A stretch of 64,000 bases of DNA, from contig NZ_CP007451.1 of assembly GCF_000626635.1 (NCBI RefSeq), positions 2,542,001-2,606,000 of the forward strand, written 5' to 3'. Positions within the stretch are counted from its first letter, which is position 1; each line of letters opens with the position of its first letter. The notes under the pieces are model-generated. The model was given only the letters and a program-made list of their open reading frames with translations, ran no database searches and had not been told where the DNA came from. This document shows positions 1-7,285 of this stretch, in pieces. Position numbers and translations under genes: made by a program. The stretch is from Draconibacterium orientale. GTDB taxonomy: Bacteria; Bacteroidota; Bacteroidia; Bacteroidales; Prolixibacteraceae.

Positions 1-1
1 A

Positions 2-592
2 GGTGCAGGAATTGGAGTAGCCGCAGGAGCTGCTTTAGGCGCGTTAATCGGCGGAAAAGATAACCGTGCGGCAGGCGCTTTGGTTGGCGCTGCCGTTGGT
101 GGTGGGGCCGGTGCAATTATTGGAAAACAAATGGATAAACAGGCCGAAGAAATTGAAACCACAATGCCCGGTGCCGAAGTAGTACGTAGCGAAGAAGGAA
201 TTCAGTTAATTCTGGACGAAAATGCCGATGTGCGTTTCGAGTTCGACAGCTCAGCGCTTACAAGTGCTTCGCAAACCAACCTGGGAAAACTGGTTGAGGT
301 TTTTAATAGATACCCTGATACTGACATTTTGGTAATCGGGCATACCGACAGCGATGGCGCAGAATCATACAACCAAACCTTATCCGAAAAACGGGCCGCA
401 TCGGTTGTTGGTTTCCTAAAATCAAATGGTATTCAGGCTGCAAGATTAAGTTCGGTTGGAATGGGCGAATCGCAGCCACGGGCAACAAACGACACCAAAG
501 CGGGTAAAGCCCAAAACCGCAGGGTGGAATTTACCATTACAGCCAACGAAGACATGGTAAATGCTGCAAAAGCACAGGCCGGCGAGCAATAA
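2..592 (+). CDS. OmpA-family outer-membrane protein with glycine-zipper segment (5' end outside window)
   Basis: The gene is already open at the left edge, so the start and any signal peptide lie upstream. The first 40 or so visible residues are rich in Gly and Ala in a glycine-zipper pattern (GALIGGKDNRAAGALVGAAVGGGAGA), written here only as a composition: repeated GxxxG over about 45 residues, usually membrane-associated. After a short linker comes a C-terminal OmpA/MotB peptidoglycan-binding domain with VIGHTDSDG and LSEKRAASVVGFL, ending in NRRVEFTI. Such proteins tie the outer membrane to peptidoglycan. Family assignment is firm; the specific role is not known. It is followed by a hairpin pair at 615-687. 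Confidence 0.88.
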   Translation, partial: GAGIGVAAGAALGALIGGKDNRAAGALVGAAVGGGAGAIIGKQMDKQAEEIETTMPGAEVVRSEEGIQLILDENADVRFEFDSSALTSASQTNLGKLVEVFNRYPDTDILVIGHTDSDGAESYNQTLSEKRAASVVGFLKSNGIQAARLSSVGMGESQPRATNDTKAGKAQNRRVEFTITANEDMVNAAKAQAGEQ

Positions 593-614
593 TAAACGTA
601 AACTACTACAAAAT

Positions 615-643
615 TGATAGTCTCACTTTAAGTGAGGCTATCA
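615..643 (+). terminator. 29-nt near-perfect hairpin after the OmpA-like gene
   Basis: Arms 615-628 and 630-643 are complementary except for one T/G wobble. It lies 22 nt after the OmpA-like stop codon. There is no strong T-tract on the + strand, so termination is plausible but not certain. A diverged second copy of the same 29-nt unit follows at 659-687 (22 of 29 identical). Confidence 0.5.
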
Positions 644-658
644 ATAATTTATGTCTAA

Positions 659-687
659 TGATAAACTTACTCTGAAAGAGGCTATCA
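659..687 (+). repeat. Second, diverged copy of the 29-nt hairpin unit
   Basis: Shares TGATA at the left and GAGGCTATCA at the right with the unit at 615-643 and has the same length, but the middle pairs less well (short CTCT/AGAG stem). It lies upstream of the rpsP promoter element, so it is probably not in that promoter's mRNA. Confidence 0.45.
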
Positions 688-736
688 TTAAATCGAAAAA
701 TACTATTTCAAAACTTTCAGGAACAGAAATTTATAC

Positions 737-744
737 TATCTTTG
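737..744 (+). promoter_or_regulatory. rpsP -7 promoter element TATCTTTG
   Basis: Perfect match to the Bacteroidota -7 consensus TAnnTTTG, 32 nt before the ATG at 777. No clear -33 element was seen. Its position decides that rpsP starts at 777 and not at the upstream in-frame ATG at 651. Confidence 0.7.
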
Positions 745-776
745 CGCCACATTTTTCAAAATTAAAAAATAGAATT

Positions 777-1376
777 ATGCCAGTAAAAATGAGATTAGCG
801 CGACACGGTCGCAAACGCTACGCATACTACCACATTGTAGTAGCTGATAGCAGGGCGCCACGAGATGGCAGGTACATTGAGAGAATTGGCACGTACAATC
901 CTAACACTGATCCTGCTACTATCGATCTCGATTTTGACAAAGCTTACGACTGGCTTGTTAAAGGCGCACAACCAACCGACACTGTAAGAGCAATTTTGTC
1001 TTACAAAGGTGTATTGTACAAAAAACACCTGATGGGTGGAGTTAAAAAAGGAGCTTTCGATGAAGCTGAAGCTGAGAAACGTTTAGAAAACTGGATTGCA
1101 GCAAAAGAAGCTAAAATTCAGGCAAAAATCGACCGTTTGGCCGGTGATGCCGCTGCAGAAGCTGATAAACAACTGGAAGCTGAGAAGAAAGTCAACGAAG
1201 AAAGAGCTGCCGCTATTGCTGCAAGAGAAGCAGAATTAGCTGCCGAAGCCGAAGCTGCTGCTAAAGAAACTGAAGCTGAAGCCGCTGCTGAAGAAGTAGA
1301 AGAAGAGGCAACTGCTGAAGTTGAAGAAACTCCTGAAGCTAACGCTTCGGAAGAAGAAAAAGGTGCGGAATCTTAA
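777..1376 (+). CDS. rpsP: 30S ribosomal protein S16
   Basis: Small-subunit ribosomal protein needed for 30S assembly. The start [20 protein letters not shown] is the conserved S16 N-terminus, so the 42 codons open upstream of it are not taken as coding. S16 proper occupies about residues 1-85 ([15 protein letters not shown]). The remaining ~110 residues are a low-complexity Ala/Glu/Lys tail predicted to be helical or coiled, then acidic; this makes the protein 199 aa, about twice the length of proteobacterial S16. Long tails of this kind are usual in Bacteroidota. A terminator follows directly, so the gene is transcribed apart from rimM even though the two are neighbours. Confidence 0.96.
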   Translation: MPVKMRLARHGRKRYAYYHIVVADSRAPRDGRYIERIGTYNPNTDPATIDLDFDKAYDWLVKGAQPTDTVRAILSYKGVLYKKHLMGGVKKGAFDEAEAEKRLENWIAAKEAKIQAKIDRLAGDAAAEADKQLEAEKKVNEERAAAIAAREAELAAEAEAAAKETEAEAAAEEVEEEATAEVEETPEANASEEEKGAES

Positions 1377-1404
1377 GAAAGACAACTCATCTTATTATAG
1401 AAAA

Positions 1405-1434
1405 CCACTTGCCGTTGGGCAGGTGGTTTTTTTT
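1405..1434 (+). terminator. rho-independent terminator of rpsP
   Basis: Stem CCACTTGCC / GGCAGGTGG with a 4-nt loop (one T/G wobble), followed by eight T residues, 28 nt after the rpsP stop. Confidence 0.9.
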
Positions 1435-1489
1435 CTGAAAGTCCCCATCATTCTTATCTGTATTGCCTTTTGTGTTTCGTCCGGAAGAA

Positions 1490-1725
1490 CCATCTGGCTT
1501 CGATCTGCTTTCTTCGCCGGACGATTCGCTTTGGTCATTTCATCCCAGCGCTACGCACCGGGTTACCTGCCTGTCGGCAGACAGGTTCATATTAGACGCT
1601 TCCAGCGTCATGTAAAATTTGCAATTCCGACATAGCTGGCCAATAAAGTCGTTTTAACTTTGTCATCCAATTCAATATCCCGAAGGGATAAAATAGGATT
1701 AACCTCGGGTGAAACCCGGGGTTGA
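1490..1725. repeat. Gene-free stretch with several small palindromes (dispersed-repeat look)
   Basis: No convincing gene lies between 1435 and 2162. This part holds hairpins: CCTG-CTG/CAG-CAGG around 1572-1592, TATCCCGAAGGGATA at 1676-1690, and an AACCTCGGGT/ACCCGGGGTT arm pair at 1701-1723. Inverted-repeat blocks of this style are common between genes of this phylum; whether this block is repeated elsewhere in the genome cannot be seen here. Confidence 0.45.
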
Positions 1726-1858
1726 TGTGAAAGTAAATCAAAGGCGCAAATAATCAGTTATTCAACGCACAACTGCTGTATGCGCCTTGTAATCTGAATG
1801 TTTTTATGAAATGCTGTCGTTAGGCCTCACTTTCATCACTGTTGGTGATTCCCGGGAA

Positions 1859-2067
1859 TCATGAATGTTTTTTGTAAGTCTCCGCCTGATAATAAAAACA
1901 AAGGTTCACGCAAAGCTCGCTAAGTTTTTCGCAAAGCGAACGAAGCAGATTATCCGGATTGCTAAAAGCCTTTGCATACTTTGCGCTTCTTTGTTTCTTT
2001 GCGTGAAACGATATTCATATCCCTTTGTTCCTGTTGATTATTCGCGAAAATCACGAATGTTTTTTGT
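1859..2067. repeat. Nested repeat: 17-bp direct repeats around an 11-bp inverted repeat
   Basis: Direct repeats at 1859-1875 and 2051-2067 (TCATGAATGTTTTTTGT and TCACGAATGTTTTTTGT, one mismatch) enclose a 103-bp segment bounded by perfect inverted repeats TTCACGCAAAG (1905-1915) and CTTTGCGTGAA (1997-2007). The interior is rich in GCAAAG/CTTTGC words. The layout is that of a small non-autonomous element, without a transposase; the 73-aa frame across it is taken as chance. Confidence 0.45.
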
Positions 2068-2162
2068 GTTGATATACTTCGTATAACCTCTTTCGAAAAA
2101 AAATTATGTTGCAATTTTTTGGAACTTTCTACTTATAACTACCGTTTCAAGTGAAAATGCTT

Positions 2163-2170
2163 TACTTTTG
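2163..2170 (+). promoter_or_regulatory. rimM -7 promoter element TACTTTTG
   Basis: Matches TAnnTTTG but ends only 4 nt before the rimM ATG at 2175, which would put the transcript start at or next to the start codon (leaderless or nearly so). Confidence 0.5.
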
Positions 2171-2174
2171 AAGT

Positions 2175-2702
2175 ATGGAAACAATACCAAAAACCGATTG
2201 CCAAAAAGTTGGATTCTTCAGAAAAACGCATGGCGTGCATGGCGAAGTAGTCCTGGAGTTTGACGAACAGTTTGAATATTCAGTGGAAGAAAGCGACCGC
2301 TTTTTTGTTGAACTGGATGGTTTACTGGTGCCTTTTTTTGTCGAAAAAGATGGGTTCCGTTTCCGTTCATCCAAAACAGCAATTGTAAAGTTTGATTGGG
2401 TTGACGACGAAAAATACGCCAAACGCCTGATTGGCGCCAGCGCATACCTGTTTCATACCGAGATTATTGATGAGCAGGATGAAAACGAATCGACTTTTGA
2501 AGGCCTGATGCTAATCGATAGCAAACTGGGTGAAATTGGTGTAATCGATCATGTTGACGACTACTCCGGGAATATTGTTTTTACTGTTTCGTACCGGGGC
2601 GAGGAGTTGTTAATTCCATTTCACGAAGAAATGCTGGTTTCGTACAGCGAAAGTGAAGGTACGCTCACTTTAAATTTACCCGACGGACTGATTGACGCCT
2701 AA
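2175..2702 (+). CDS. rimM: Ribosome maturation factor RimM
   Basis: RimM helps mature the 30S head by acting with S19 during 16S rRNA processing. The 175-aa protein has the N-terminal RimM beta-barrel (KVGFFRKTHGVHGEVVLEF, residues ~11-30) and a C-terminal PRC-barrel-like domain with VDDYSGNIVF and the LIPFHEEMLVSY block usual near the end. The length is normal. Neighbourhood with rpsP is the conserved order in bacteria. The 3' end overlaps the convergent thioesterase gene by 27 bp, and no terminator separates the two. Confidence 0.93.
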   Translation: METIPKTDCQKVGFFRKTHGVHGEVVLEFDEQFEYSVEESDRFFVELDGLLVPFFVEKDGFRFRSSKTAIVKFDWVDDEKYAKRLIGASAYLFHTEIIDEQDENESTFEGLMLIDSKLGEIGVIDHVDDYSGNIVFTVSYRGEELLIPFHEEMLVSYSESEGTLTLNLPDGLIDA

Positions 2703-3110
2703 TCCGGGCTCAAAATCTGTAAATTTCTTTCTCCAAACCTCGGGAATCGGTTCCGAAACTCTGGCTTTCATATCAAAACAAACCATTACCGATTTACATA
2801 TTGCTACCGGTTCCGGGTTGTGGTTTTTGTAAACCGCCTGTGTCATCTCCAGGCTCTTTTCTCCCAACGACGATACCGATGTTTCCACATGAATTTCATC
2901 CTCCAGAAAAGTTGGTTGCAGGTAATCCACCTTCACCGAGGCAATAATCAATCCTTTGTGTGTCCAGCTAATCAGTTCGCCCAAAACCGTTTTGAAATAG
3001 TTCAGACGGGCCAGATCAAAAAATTCCTGGTATTTGGCATTGTAAACATGGCCCATCAGGTCGATATCGTTAAACCGAATCTGCACCGGTACGCTGTGTT
3101 TCTGTTTCAT
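2676..3110 (-). CDS. Acyl-CoA thioesterase, hot-dog fold (4HBT type)
   Basis: A 144-aa single hot-dog-domain protein. Near the N-terminus it has RFNDIDLMGHVYNAKYQEFFD, written with the key residues D15, G19, H20 and N23, which is the 4-hydroxybenzoyl-CoA-thioesterase signature (D-x-x-G-H-V-x-N). Members hydrolyse acyl-CoA or acyl-ACP thioesters; the substrate cannot be told from sequence. It converges on rimM, and the last 27 bases are coding on both strands. No promoter element of the TAnnTTTG type was found upstream. Confidence 0.85.
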   Translation of the reverse strand: MKQKHSVPVQIRFNDIDLMGHVYNAKYQEFFDLARLNYFKTVLGELISWTHKGLIIASVKVDYLQPTFLEDEIHVETSVSSLGEKSLEMTQAVYKNHNPEPVAICKSVMVCFDMKARVSEPIPEVWRKKFTDFEPGLGVNQSVG

Positions 3111-3296
3111 AAATTGCTTTTTTATCCGTTTAAAAGTGCAATTAATTCTGATTTGTGTGCAACTTTATTACAATTGTCGCGTCATTAAAACGTAATAATA
3201 ATATTGGCCGGAAAGATCACCGGCTTTGGCTAAATTTAAAGCCAACATCATTACAGATTTTGAAAATTTGGAATTAGAAATTTAAATAGTAAAAAC

Positions 3297-4001
3297 ATGA
3301 AAACCAGAATTTTAGTGTTAAGCCTTTTGGTAATAGGTTTATTTATGACCTCAACCGTTCAGGCACAGGAAGAAACACGTGATGTTTCCAGTTTCTCGGA
3401 GATAAGTTTGCGCATTCCGGCAACTGTACACCTTAAACAGGGGAGTCCGCAAAGTGTGCGGATTGAAGCCAAACAATCGACACTGGAAGACATTATTACC
3501 GAAGTAAACGGGAGTAAGTTGATCATTCGTTTTCCGGGGAAAAGCATCTTTCAACGCAATTACAAGCCCGGCAAAATTGAGATTTACATCACTGTGCCTG
3601 ATGTAAACGGATTGGGCGTTTCAGGCTCGGGAGATATTTTAGCCAATGAAATTAATGCACGTATTATCGACCTGGCGGTGAGTGGCAGCGGAAATATTGA
3701 AATTGATGACCTGAAATCGGACAAAGTAAAAGGTGCCATTTCGGGGTCGGGGAATATTAAAATTGAAAGCGATGGTGTTGCCGACGAATTATCCGTTTCA
3801 ATTTCGGGCTCAGGGAACTTTAAAGGCGATGGTTTTGAAGCCGACGATGTGGCCGTAAGCACATCAGGATCAGGCAATAGTAGCGTGAGATCCAATGGCT
3901 CGTTAAAAGCACGAATCGCCGGGTCGGGAAGCGTTTATTACAAAGGCAATCCAACGGTTGATGCATCGGTTGCCGGATCAGGACGCGTAAAAAGTATGTA
4001 A
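3297..4001 (+). CDS. DUF2807 (head GIN domain) secreted beta-helix-like protein
   Basis: Signal peptide at residues 1-23 (basic start, hydrophobic core, VQAQ cleavage region). The mature part matches the DUF2807 'putative auto-transporter adhesin, head GIN' family: an N-terminal RDVSSFSEISLRIPATVHL block and then many short strands punctuated by SGSGN/SGSGD turns (about every 20-25 residues from residue 105 on), which suggests a right-handed beta-helix or roll. Probably periplasmic or surface exposed; the function of the family is unknown. It has its own terminator at 4027. Confidence 0.85.
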   Translation: MKTRILVLSLLVIGLFMTSTVQAQEETRDVSSFSEISLRIPATVHLKQGSPQSVRIEAKQSTLEDIITEVNGSKLIIRFPGKSIFQRNYKPGKIEIYITVPDVNGLGVSGSGDILANEINARIIDLAVSGSGNIEIDDLKSDKVKGAISGSGNIKIESDGVADELSVSISGSGNFKGDGFEADDVAVSTSGSGNSSVRSNGSLKARIAGSGSVYYKGNPTVDASVAGSGRVKSM

Positions 4002-4026
4002 TCCAGGCGGATTTAAAATATTGCAG

Positions 4027-4058
4027 GCCATCTGTTTTTCAGGTGGCTTTTTTATTTT
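4027..4058 (+). terminator. Terminator after the DUF2807 gene
   Basis: Stem GCCATCTG / CAGGTGGC with a 5-nt loop, then T-tract; the T-tract runs into the 3' end of the convergent tsaC-like gene. Confidence 0.85.
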
Positions 4059-4615
4059 CTGAGAATTTCGATTTGCCCGCCCGGCCCCAGTTTTATTACG
4101 CTTGATGGTTCCGATGGAATGCGATCATCCTGCCGGTATTCCACAATATAATCGACCGCTTCTTTTATTTCCTCCGAAATTTCATCAAAAAATACCGACG
4201 ATTTTTCGCCACTTTTATTGGCCGAGGTAGAAACGATAGGCCGGCGAAAACGTTGGAGCAACCGACGCGTAAATTCTTCTTTGGTAAAACGAATACCGAT
4301 ACTTCCGTCTTCGGCAATTAAATTGGCAGCCAGGTTTTTTGCTCCGGGATAAATTACAGTAAGTGGGGTTGTGCTTACTTCAACCAAATCCCAGGCTACC
4401 TCCGGAACTTCAGCGATATAACGATCGAGCAAAGCCGGGTTTTCCATTAAAACCAGCATACTTTTCGAGTCTTCGCGTTCTTTTATATCATAAATACGTT
4501 TAACTGCTTCAGCATTGGTGGCATCGCAGCCAATGCCCCAAATGGTATCAGTAGGGTACAGGATTATCCCCCCGCTTTTTAAAACTTCAACTGCCTTTTT
4601 TATATCGTCGTGCAT
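4052..4615 (-). CDS. tsaC: Threonylcarbamoyl-AMP synthase (TsaC/YrdC/Sua5 family)
   Basis: Makes L-threonylcarbamoyladenylate from threonine, bicarbonate and ATP, the first step of t6A37 tRNA modification. The 187-aa protein is a lone YrdC domain: GGIILYPTDTIWGIGCDATN at residues 15-34 (KxR and substrate pocket region), KEREDSKSMLVL, and RRPIVSTSANKSGE. Length fits TsaC rather than the longer Sua5, which has an extra C-terminal domain. It is flanked by terminator structures on the left and by a palindromic repeat (4634-4715) on the upstream side. Confidence 0.9.
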   Translation of the reverse strand: MHDDIKKAVEVLKSGGIILYPTDTIWGIGCDATNAEAVKRIYDIKEREDSKSMLVLMENPALLDRYIAEVPEVAWDLVEVSTTPLTVIYPGAKNLAANLIAEDGSIGIRFTKEEFTRRLLQRFRRPIVSTSANKSGEKSSVFFDEISEEIKEAVDYIVEYRQDDRIPSEPSSVIKLGPGGQIEILRK

Positions 4616-4633
4616 AGTCCTCTTGTTGTGTAG

Positions 4634-4715
4634 CTTTTTACCCCCTGTCGCTTCTTCGGCGCTCCTGTCCTCCGTCAGCTGACGGAGACAATCGGAACGA
4701 AGTGACGATAGGGGG
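4634..4715. repeat. Palindromic dispersed repeat, copy 1
   Basis: An imperfect inverted repeat centred on the perfect 18-bp palindrome CTCCGTCAGCTGACGGAG (about 4671-4688), with arms ending in CCCCCTGTCG and CGATAGGGGG. Bases 4634-4699 recur almost exactly, in reverse orientation, at 12536-12602. REP-like. Confidence 0.75.
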
Positions 4716-4723
4716 GATTTATT

Positions 4724-5833
4724 CTATCCTATTAATTCCGCGTACAAAGAAATCAATTTTTCAACATAATTTTTGGGTTGAAATTCATTGGCTCTCACGC
4801 GTCCTTTCATTATCAATTCTTTCCGGAAATTGGTGTCGGTAAGTATTTTTTCAATATTGTTTCCCAGCTCTTCAATGTTTTGTGGCGAACAAAGCACAGC
4901 TGCATTGCCGGCCGTTTCAGGTAAACACGAAGCGTTGGACGTAATTACCGGACAACCGCAAGCCATCGACTCGATTACCGGCAATCCAAAACCTTCGAAT
5001 ACCGAAATGTAAATGGATAATTGCGCCAGTTGATAAATACCTGCCAGATCGGTTTCCGGAATGTTTCTTAGAAAAATTACCCGGTTGTGAAGCTGTTTTT
5101 CTGCTATGTACTTATGAATGTCGTTACAATACGATGTTGGATTGCCAACCAAAACCAATGGCAGTTGGATGTTTTTTTCAACCAGTGCTTTAATGATCGA
5201 AAGCTGGTTTTTTCGCTCTTCAACTGTACCAACGGCCAAAATAAAATCGTTGGGCAGTTTATATTTTTCTTTGATCTTTCCGGTATTGGCATTCTCGAAA
5301 AACAGGGGTGAAATGGCCTGATGAAGAATCTCAATTTTTTCCGGGTCAACATCCACAAAATCGATAATATCGTCTTTGGTTTGCTGGCTGATGGCCAAAA
5401 TTTTGGTAGCAGCATTGCAGGCATATTTTGTTTTTCGGAAATAAATAGCGCGGTCGAGTGTTTTGTAAAATTCGGGATAACGAATAAATATGAGATCGTG
5501 AATGGTTACCAGCGTAGGGATAGCGGTTTTGTGGATCCCTTTTGGAAGTTCGTTACTCAATCCATGAAACAGATCGAGTTTGTGATCCTTAACTTCGTCA
5601 CTCAGTTGTATCGAACGCCAAATGGCTTTTTTAAATCCGGAGTGCGCATGCTCAGGGGCCACAATATCAAACTTGTCCTGTTCCTCCAACATTGCTGCTT
5701 TTTCCTCGGGAGTAAAAAGTGTATAGTGATGACCGGGGAAATATTTCTGAAGGGCGTTCAAGGTATTCCGGCTGTAGTTGCCTAACCCCGAGGTGTTCAG
5801 AAATGCTCGTTTTGCGTCGTATCCTATCTTCAT
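4724..5833 (-). CDS. Glycosyltransferase family 4 (GT-B fold)
   Basis: A 369-aa GT-B glycosyltransferase. The N-terminal Rossmann half begins MKIGYDAKRAFLNTSGLGNY, with the glycine loop that contacts the acceptor/donor; the C-terminal half has AVGTVEERKNQ and the E-x7-E signature EGFGLPVIESMACGCPVI, the donor-nucleotide-sugar site of retaining GT4 enzymes. No membrane segment or signal, so cytosolic or peripheral. It stands alone between the tsaC-like gene and lysA-like gene, so the acceptor (LPS, exopolysaccharide, other glycan) is unknown. Confidence 0.88.
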   Translation of the reverse strand: MKIGYDAKRAFLNTSGLGNYSRNTLNALQKYFPGHHYTLFTPEEKAAMLEEQDKFDIVAPEHAHSGFKKAIWRSIQLSDEVKDHKLDLFHGLSNELPKGIHKTAIPTLVTIHDLIFIRYPEFYKTLDRAIYFRKTKYACNAATKILAISQQTKDDIIDFVDVDPEKIEILHQAISPLFFENANTGKIKEKYKLPNDFILAVGTVEERKNQLSIIKALVEKNIQLPLVLVGNPTSYCNDIHKYIAEKQLHNRVIFLRNIPETDLAGIYQLAQLSIYISVFEGFGLPVIESMACGCPVITSNASCLPETAGNAAVLCSPQNIEELGNNIEKILTDTNFRKELIMKGRVRANEFQPKNYVEKLISLYAELIG

Positions 5834-5863
5834 AGTTAGTTGTTTTGTGTGCTTTTAAAAATA

Positions 5864-5894
5864 CAAAAAAGGCCGGGTTTTGTAGCCCGGCCTC
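5864..5894 (-). terminator. Terminator of the LysA-like gene
   Basis: On the minus strand, AGGCCGGG and CCCGGCCT pair around an 8-nt loop and are followed by a T-tract. It lies between the LysA-like stop (5922) and the glycosyltransferase start. Confidence 0.88.
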
Positions 5895-5921
5895 ATTAAT
5901 TTATTGTGAAGTATAAATTTC

Positions 5922-7181
5922 TTAAAAGTCTTTAACACCTTCGAAGTCGAGTGTTGCAAAATAATCGTCGAGTGTTTCTGCACGTCGGATTTCAACCACA
6001 TCGCCATTCTCACGAAGCAGCAATTCGGCCGATTTAAGTTTTCCGTTGTAGTTAAATCCCATTGAATGGCCGTGTGCTCCGGTGTCGTGAATTACCACAA
6101 TATCGTCCGGATCAATTTCGGGCAGCATGCGGTCGATAGCAAATTTGTCGTTGTTTTCGCACAACGATCCGGTAACGTCGTATTTCACATTCGCCTCATC
6201 GTTTTCTTTTCCCATAACTGTAATGTGATGGTAGGCACCGTAAAGCGCAGGACGCATCAGGTCGGTCATGCAGGCATCCAGGCCGGCGTAGGTTTTATAG
6301 GTTTTTTTAATGTGGCGAACTTTGGTTACCAAATAACCGTATGGCCCGGTAATGGCACGGCCCGATTCGAAAAATATTTTCAACGGAGCAAGTCCGGCTT
6401 TCATAAGTATGTTATCATAGTGTTTTTTCACACCGGCGCTAACCGATTCCATGTTAACCGGTTTTTCGCCCGGTTTGTAAGGAATTCCAATTCCGCCGCC
6501 CATATTGGCAAATTCAATTTTTACGCCTGTTTTTTCGTAAACCTCAACGATTAAATTAAACAGCAGCTCGGCAGTTTCAACAAAATAGGCCGGTTCAAGT
6601 TCGTTTGAAGCTACCATGGTGTGAATGCCAAAATGTTTTACCCCTTTTTCTTTCAGGATTTTATAACCTTCAATTATTTGCTCGCGGGTAAAACCGTATT
6701 TCGCTTCTTCCGGATGTCCGATTATCACATTTCCTTCTTTCAAACTTCCGGGATTGTAACGCATACAAATCGTATCGGGCAATCCTACATGCTTGTCAAC
6801 AAAGTGGATGTGCGAAATGTCGTCGAGATTAATGATGGCGCCCAAATCTTTAGCCAGCTGAAATTCGTAAGCCGGCGTATCGTTCGAGGTCAGCATAATT
6901 TCGTTGCCGCTCATTCCAATACGTTTGGCCAGTTCCAACTCAGCAACAGAACTACAGTCAATTCCAAAACCTTCCGCTCTAAGAATCTTCATCAGGTATG
7001 GATTTGGCGCGGCTTTAATTGCATAATATTCTTTAAAGCCTTCGTTCCACGAAAATGCTTTATTGAAATTGCGTGCATTCTCAATCATTGCCTTCTCATC
7101 GTAAATATGAAACGGAGTAGGGTGGTTCTCAATAATGCTTTCAAGCTGTTCTTTGCTAAAAGGTAGATTTTTTTCTGCCAT
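5922..7181 (-). CDS. lysA: Diaminopimelate decarboxylase-like PLP enzyme
   Basis: Fold-type III (alanine racemase-like) PLP decarboxylase of the Orn/Lys/DAP group, 419 aa. The PLP lysine is K56 in EYYAIKAAPNP; the glycine-rich phosphate loop is NMGGGIGIP; FFESGRAI is the conserved GR region; the second-subunit cysteine motif is GSLCENNDKFA. The best guess is meso-DAP to lysine, the last step of lysine synthesis, but related enzymes acting on ornithine, arginine or carboxynorspermidine share these motifs, so substrate specificity is inferred. It has its own promoter element (7208) and terminator (5864), so it is a single-gene unit. Confidence 0.8.
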   Translation of the reverse strand: MAEKNLPFSKEQLESIIENHPTPFHIYDEKAMIENARNFNKAFSWNEGFKEYYAIKAAPNPYLMKILRAEGFGIDCSSVAELELAKRIGMSGNEIMLTSNDTPAYEFQLAKDLGAIINLDDISHIHFVDKHVGLPDTICMRYNPGSLKEGNVIIGHPEEAKYGFTREQIIEGYKILKEKGVKHFGIHTMVASNELEPAYFVETAELLFNLIVEVYEKTGVKIEFANMGGGIGIPYKPGEKPVNMESVSAGVKKHYDNILMKAGLAPLKIFFESGRAITGPYGYLVTKVRHIKKTYKTYAGLDACMTDLMRPALYGAYHHITVMGKENDEANVKYDVTGSLCENNDKFAIDRMLPEIDPDDIVVIHDTGAHGHSMGFNYNGKLKSAELLLRENGDVVEIRRAETLDDYFATLDFEGVKDF

Positions 7182-7207
7182 ATTTTCTCGTCTTATTTTA
7201 TGCTTTA

Positions 7208-7215
7208 CAAAGCTA
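7208..7215 (-). promoter_or_regulatory. -7 promoter element TAGCTTTG for the LysA-like gene
   Basis: Minus-strand match to TAnnTTTG, 26 nt upstream of the ATG at 7181. Confidence 0.6.
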
Positions 7216-7285
7216 ATTCTTTTCTTTCATCTAGTAGAATTAGTCTAAATAAAGAACAATCTAATTAACCGGAAGTTTACAATTA

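Noticed and set aside
651-776. Upstream in-frame start for rpsP
   Set aside because: S16 family begins at [11 protein letters not shown]; the added 42 residues overlap the hairpin repeat and the promoter element at 737.
1321-1635. 104-aa ORF overlapping the end of rpsP
   Set aside because: Runs through the rpsP terminator and palindromic repeats; out of frame with rpsP; no features.
1865-2086. 73-aa ORF across the nested repeat
   Set aside because: Made of the repeat itself; basic, Cys/Phe-rich translation without features.
6066-7166. Long + strand ORFs over the LysA-like gene
   Set aside because: Antisense shadows rich in Phe, Asn and His, typical of reverse frames in this composition.
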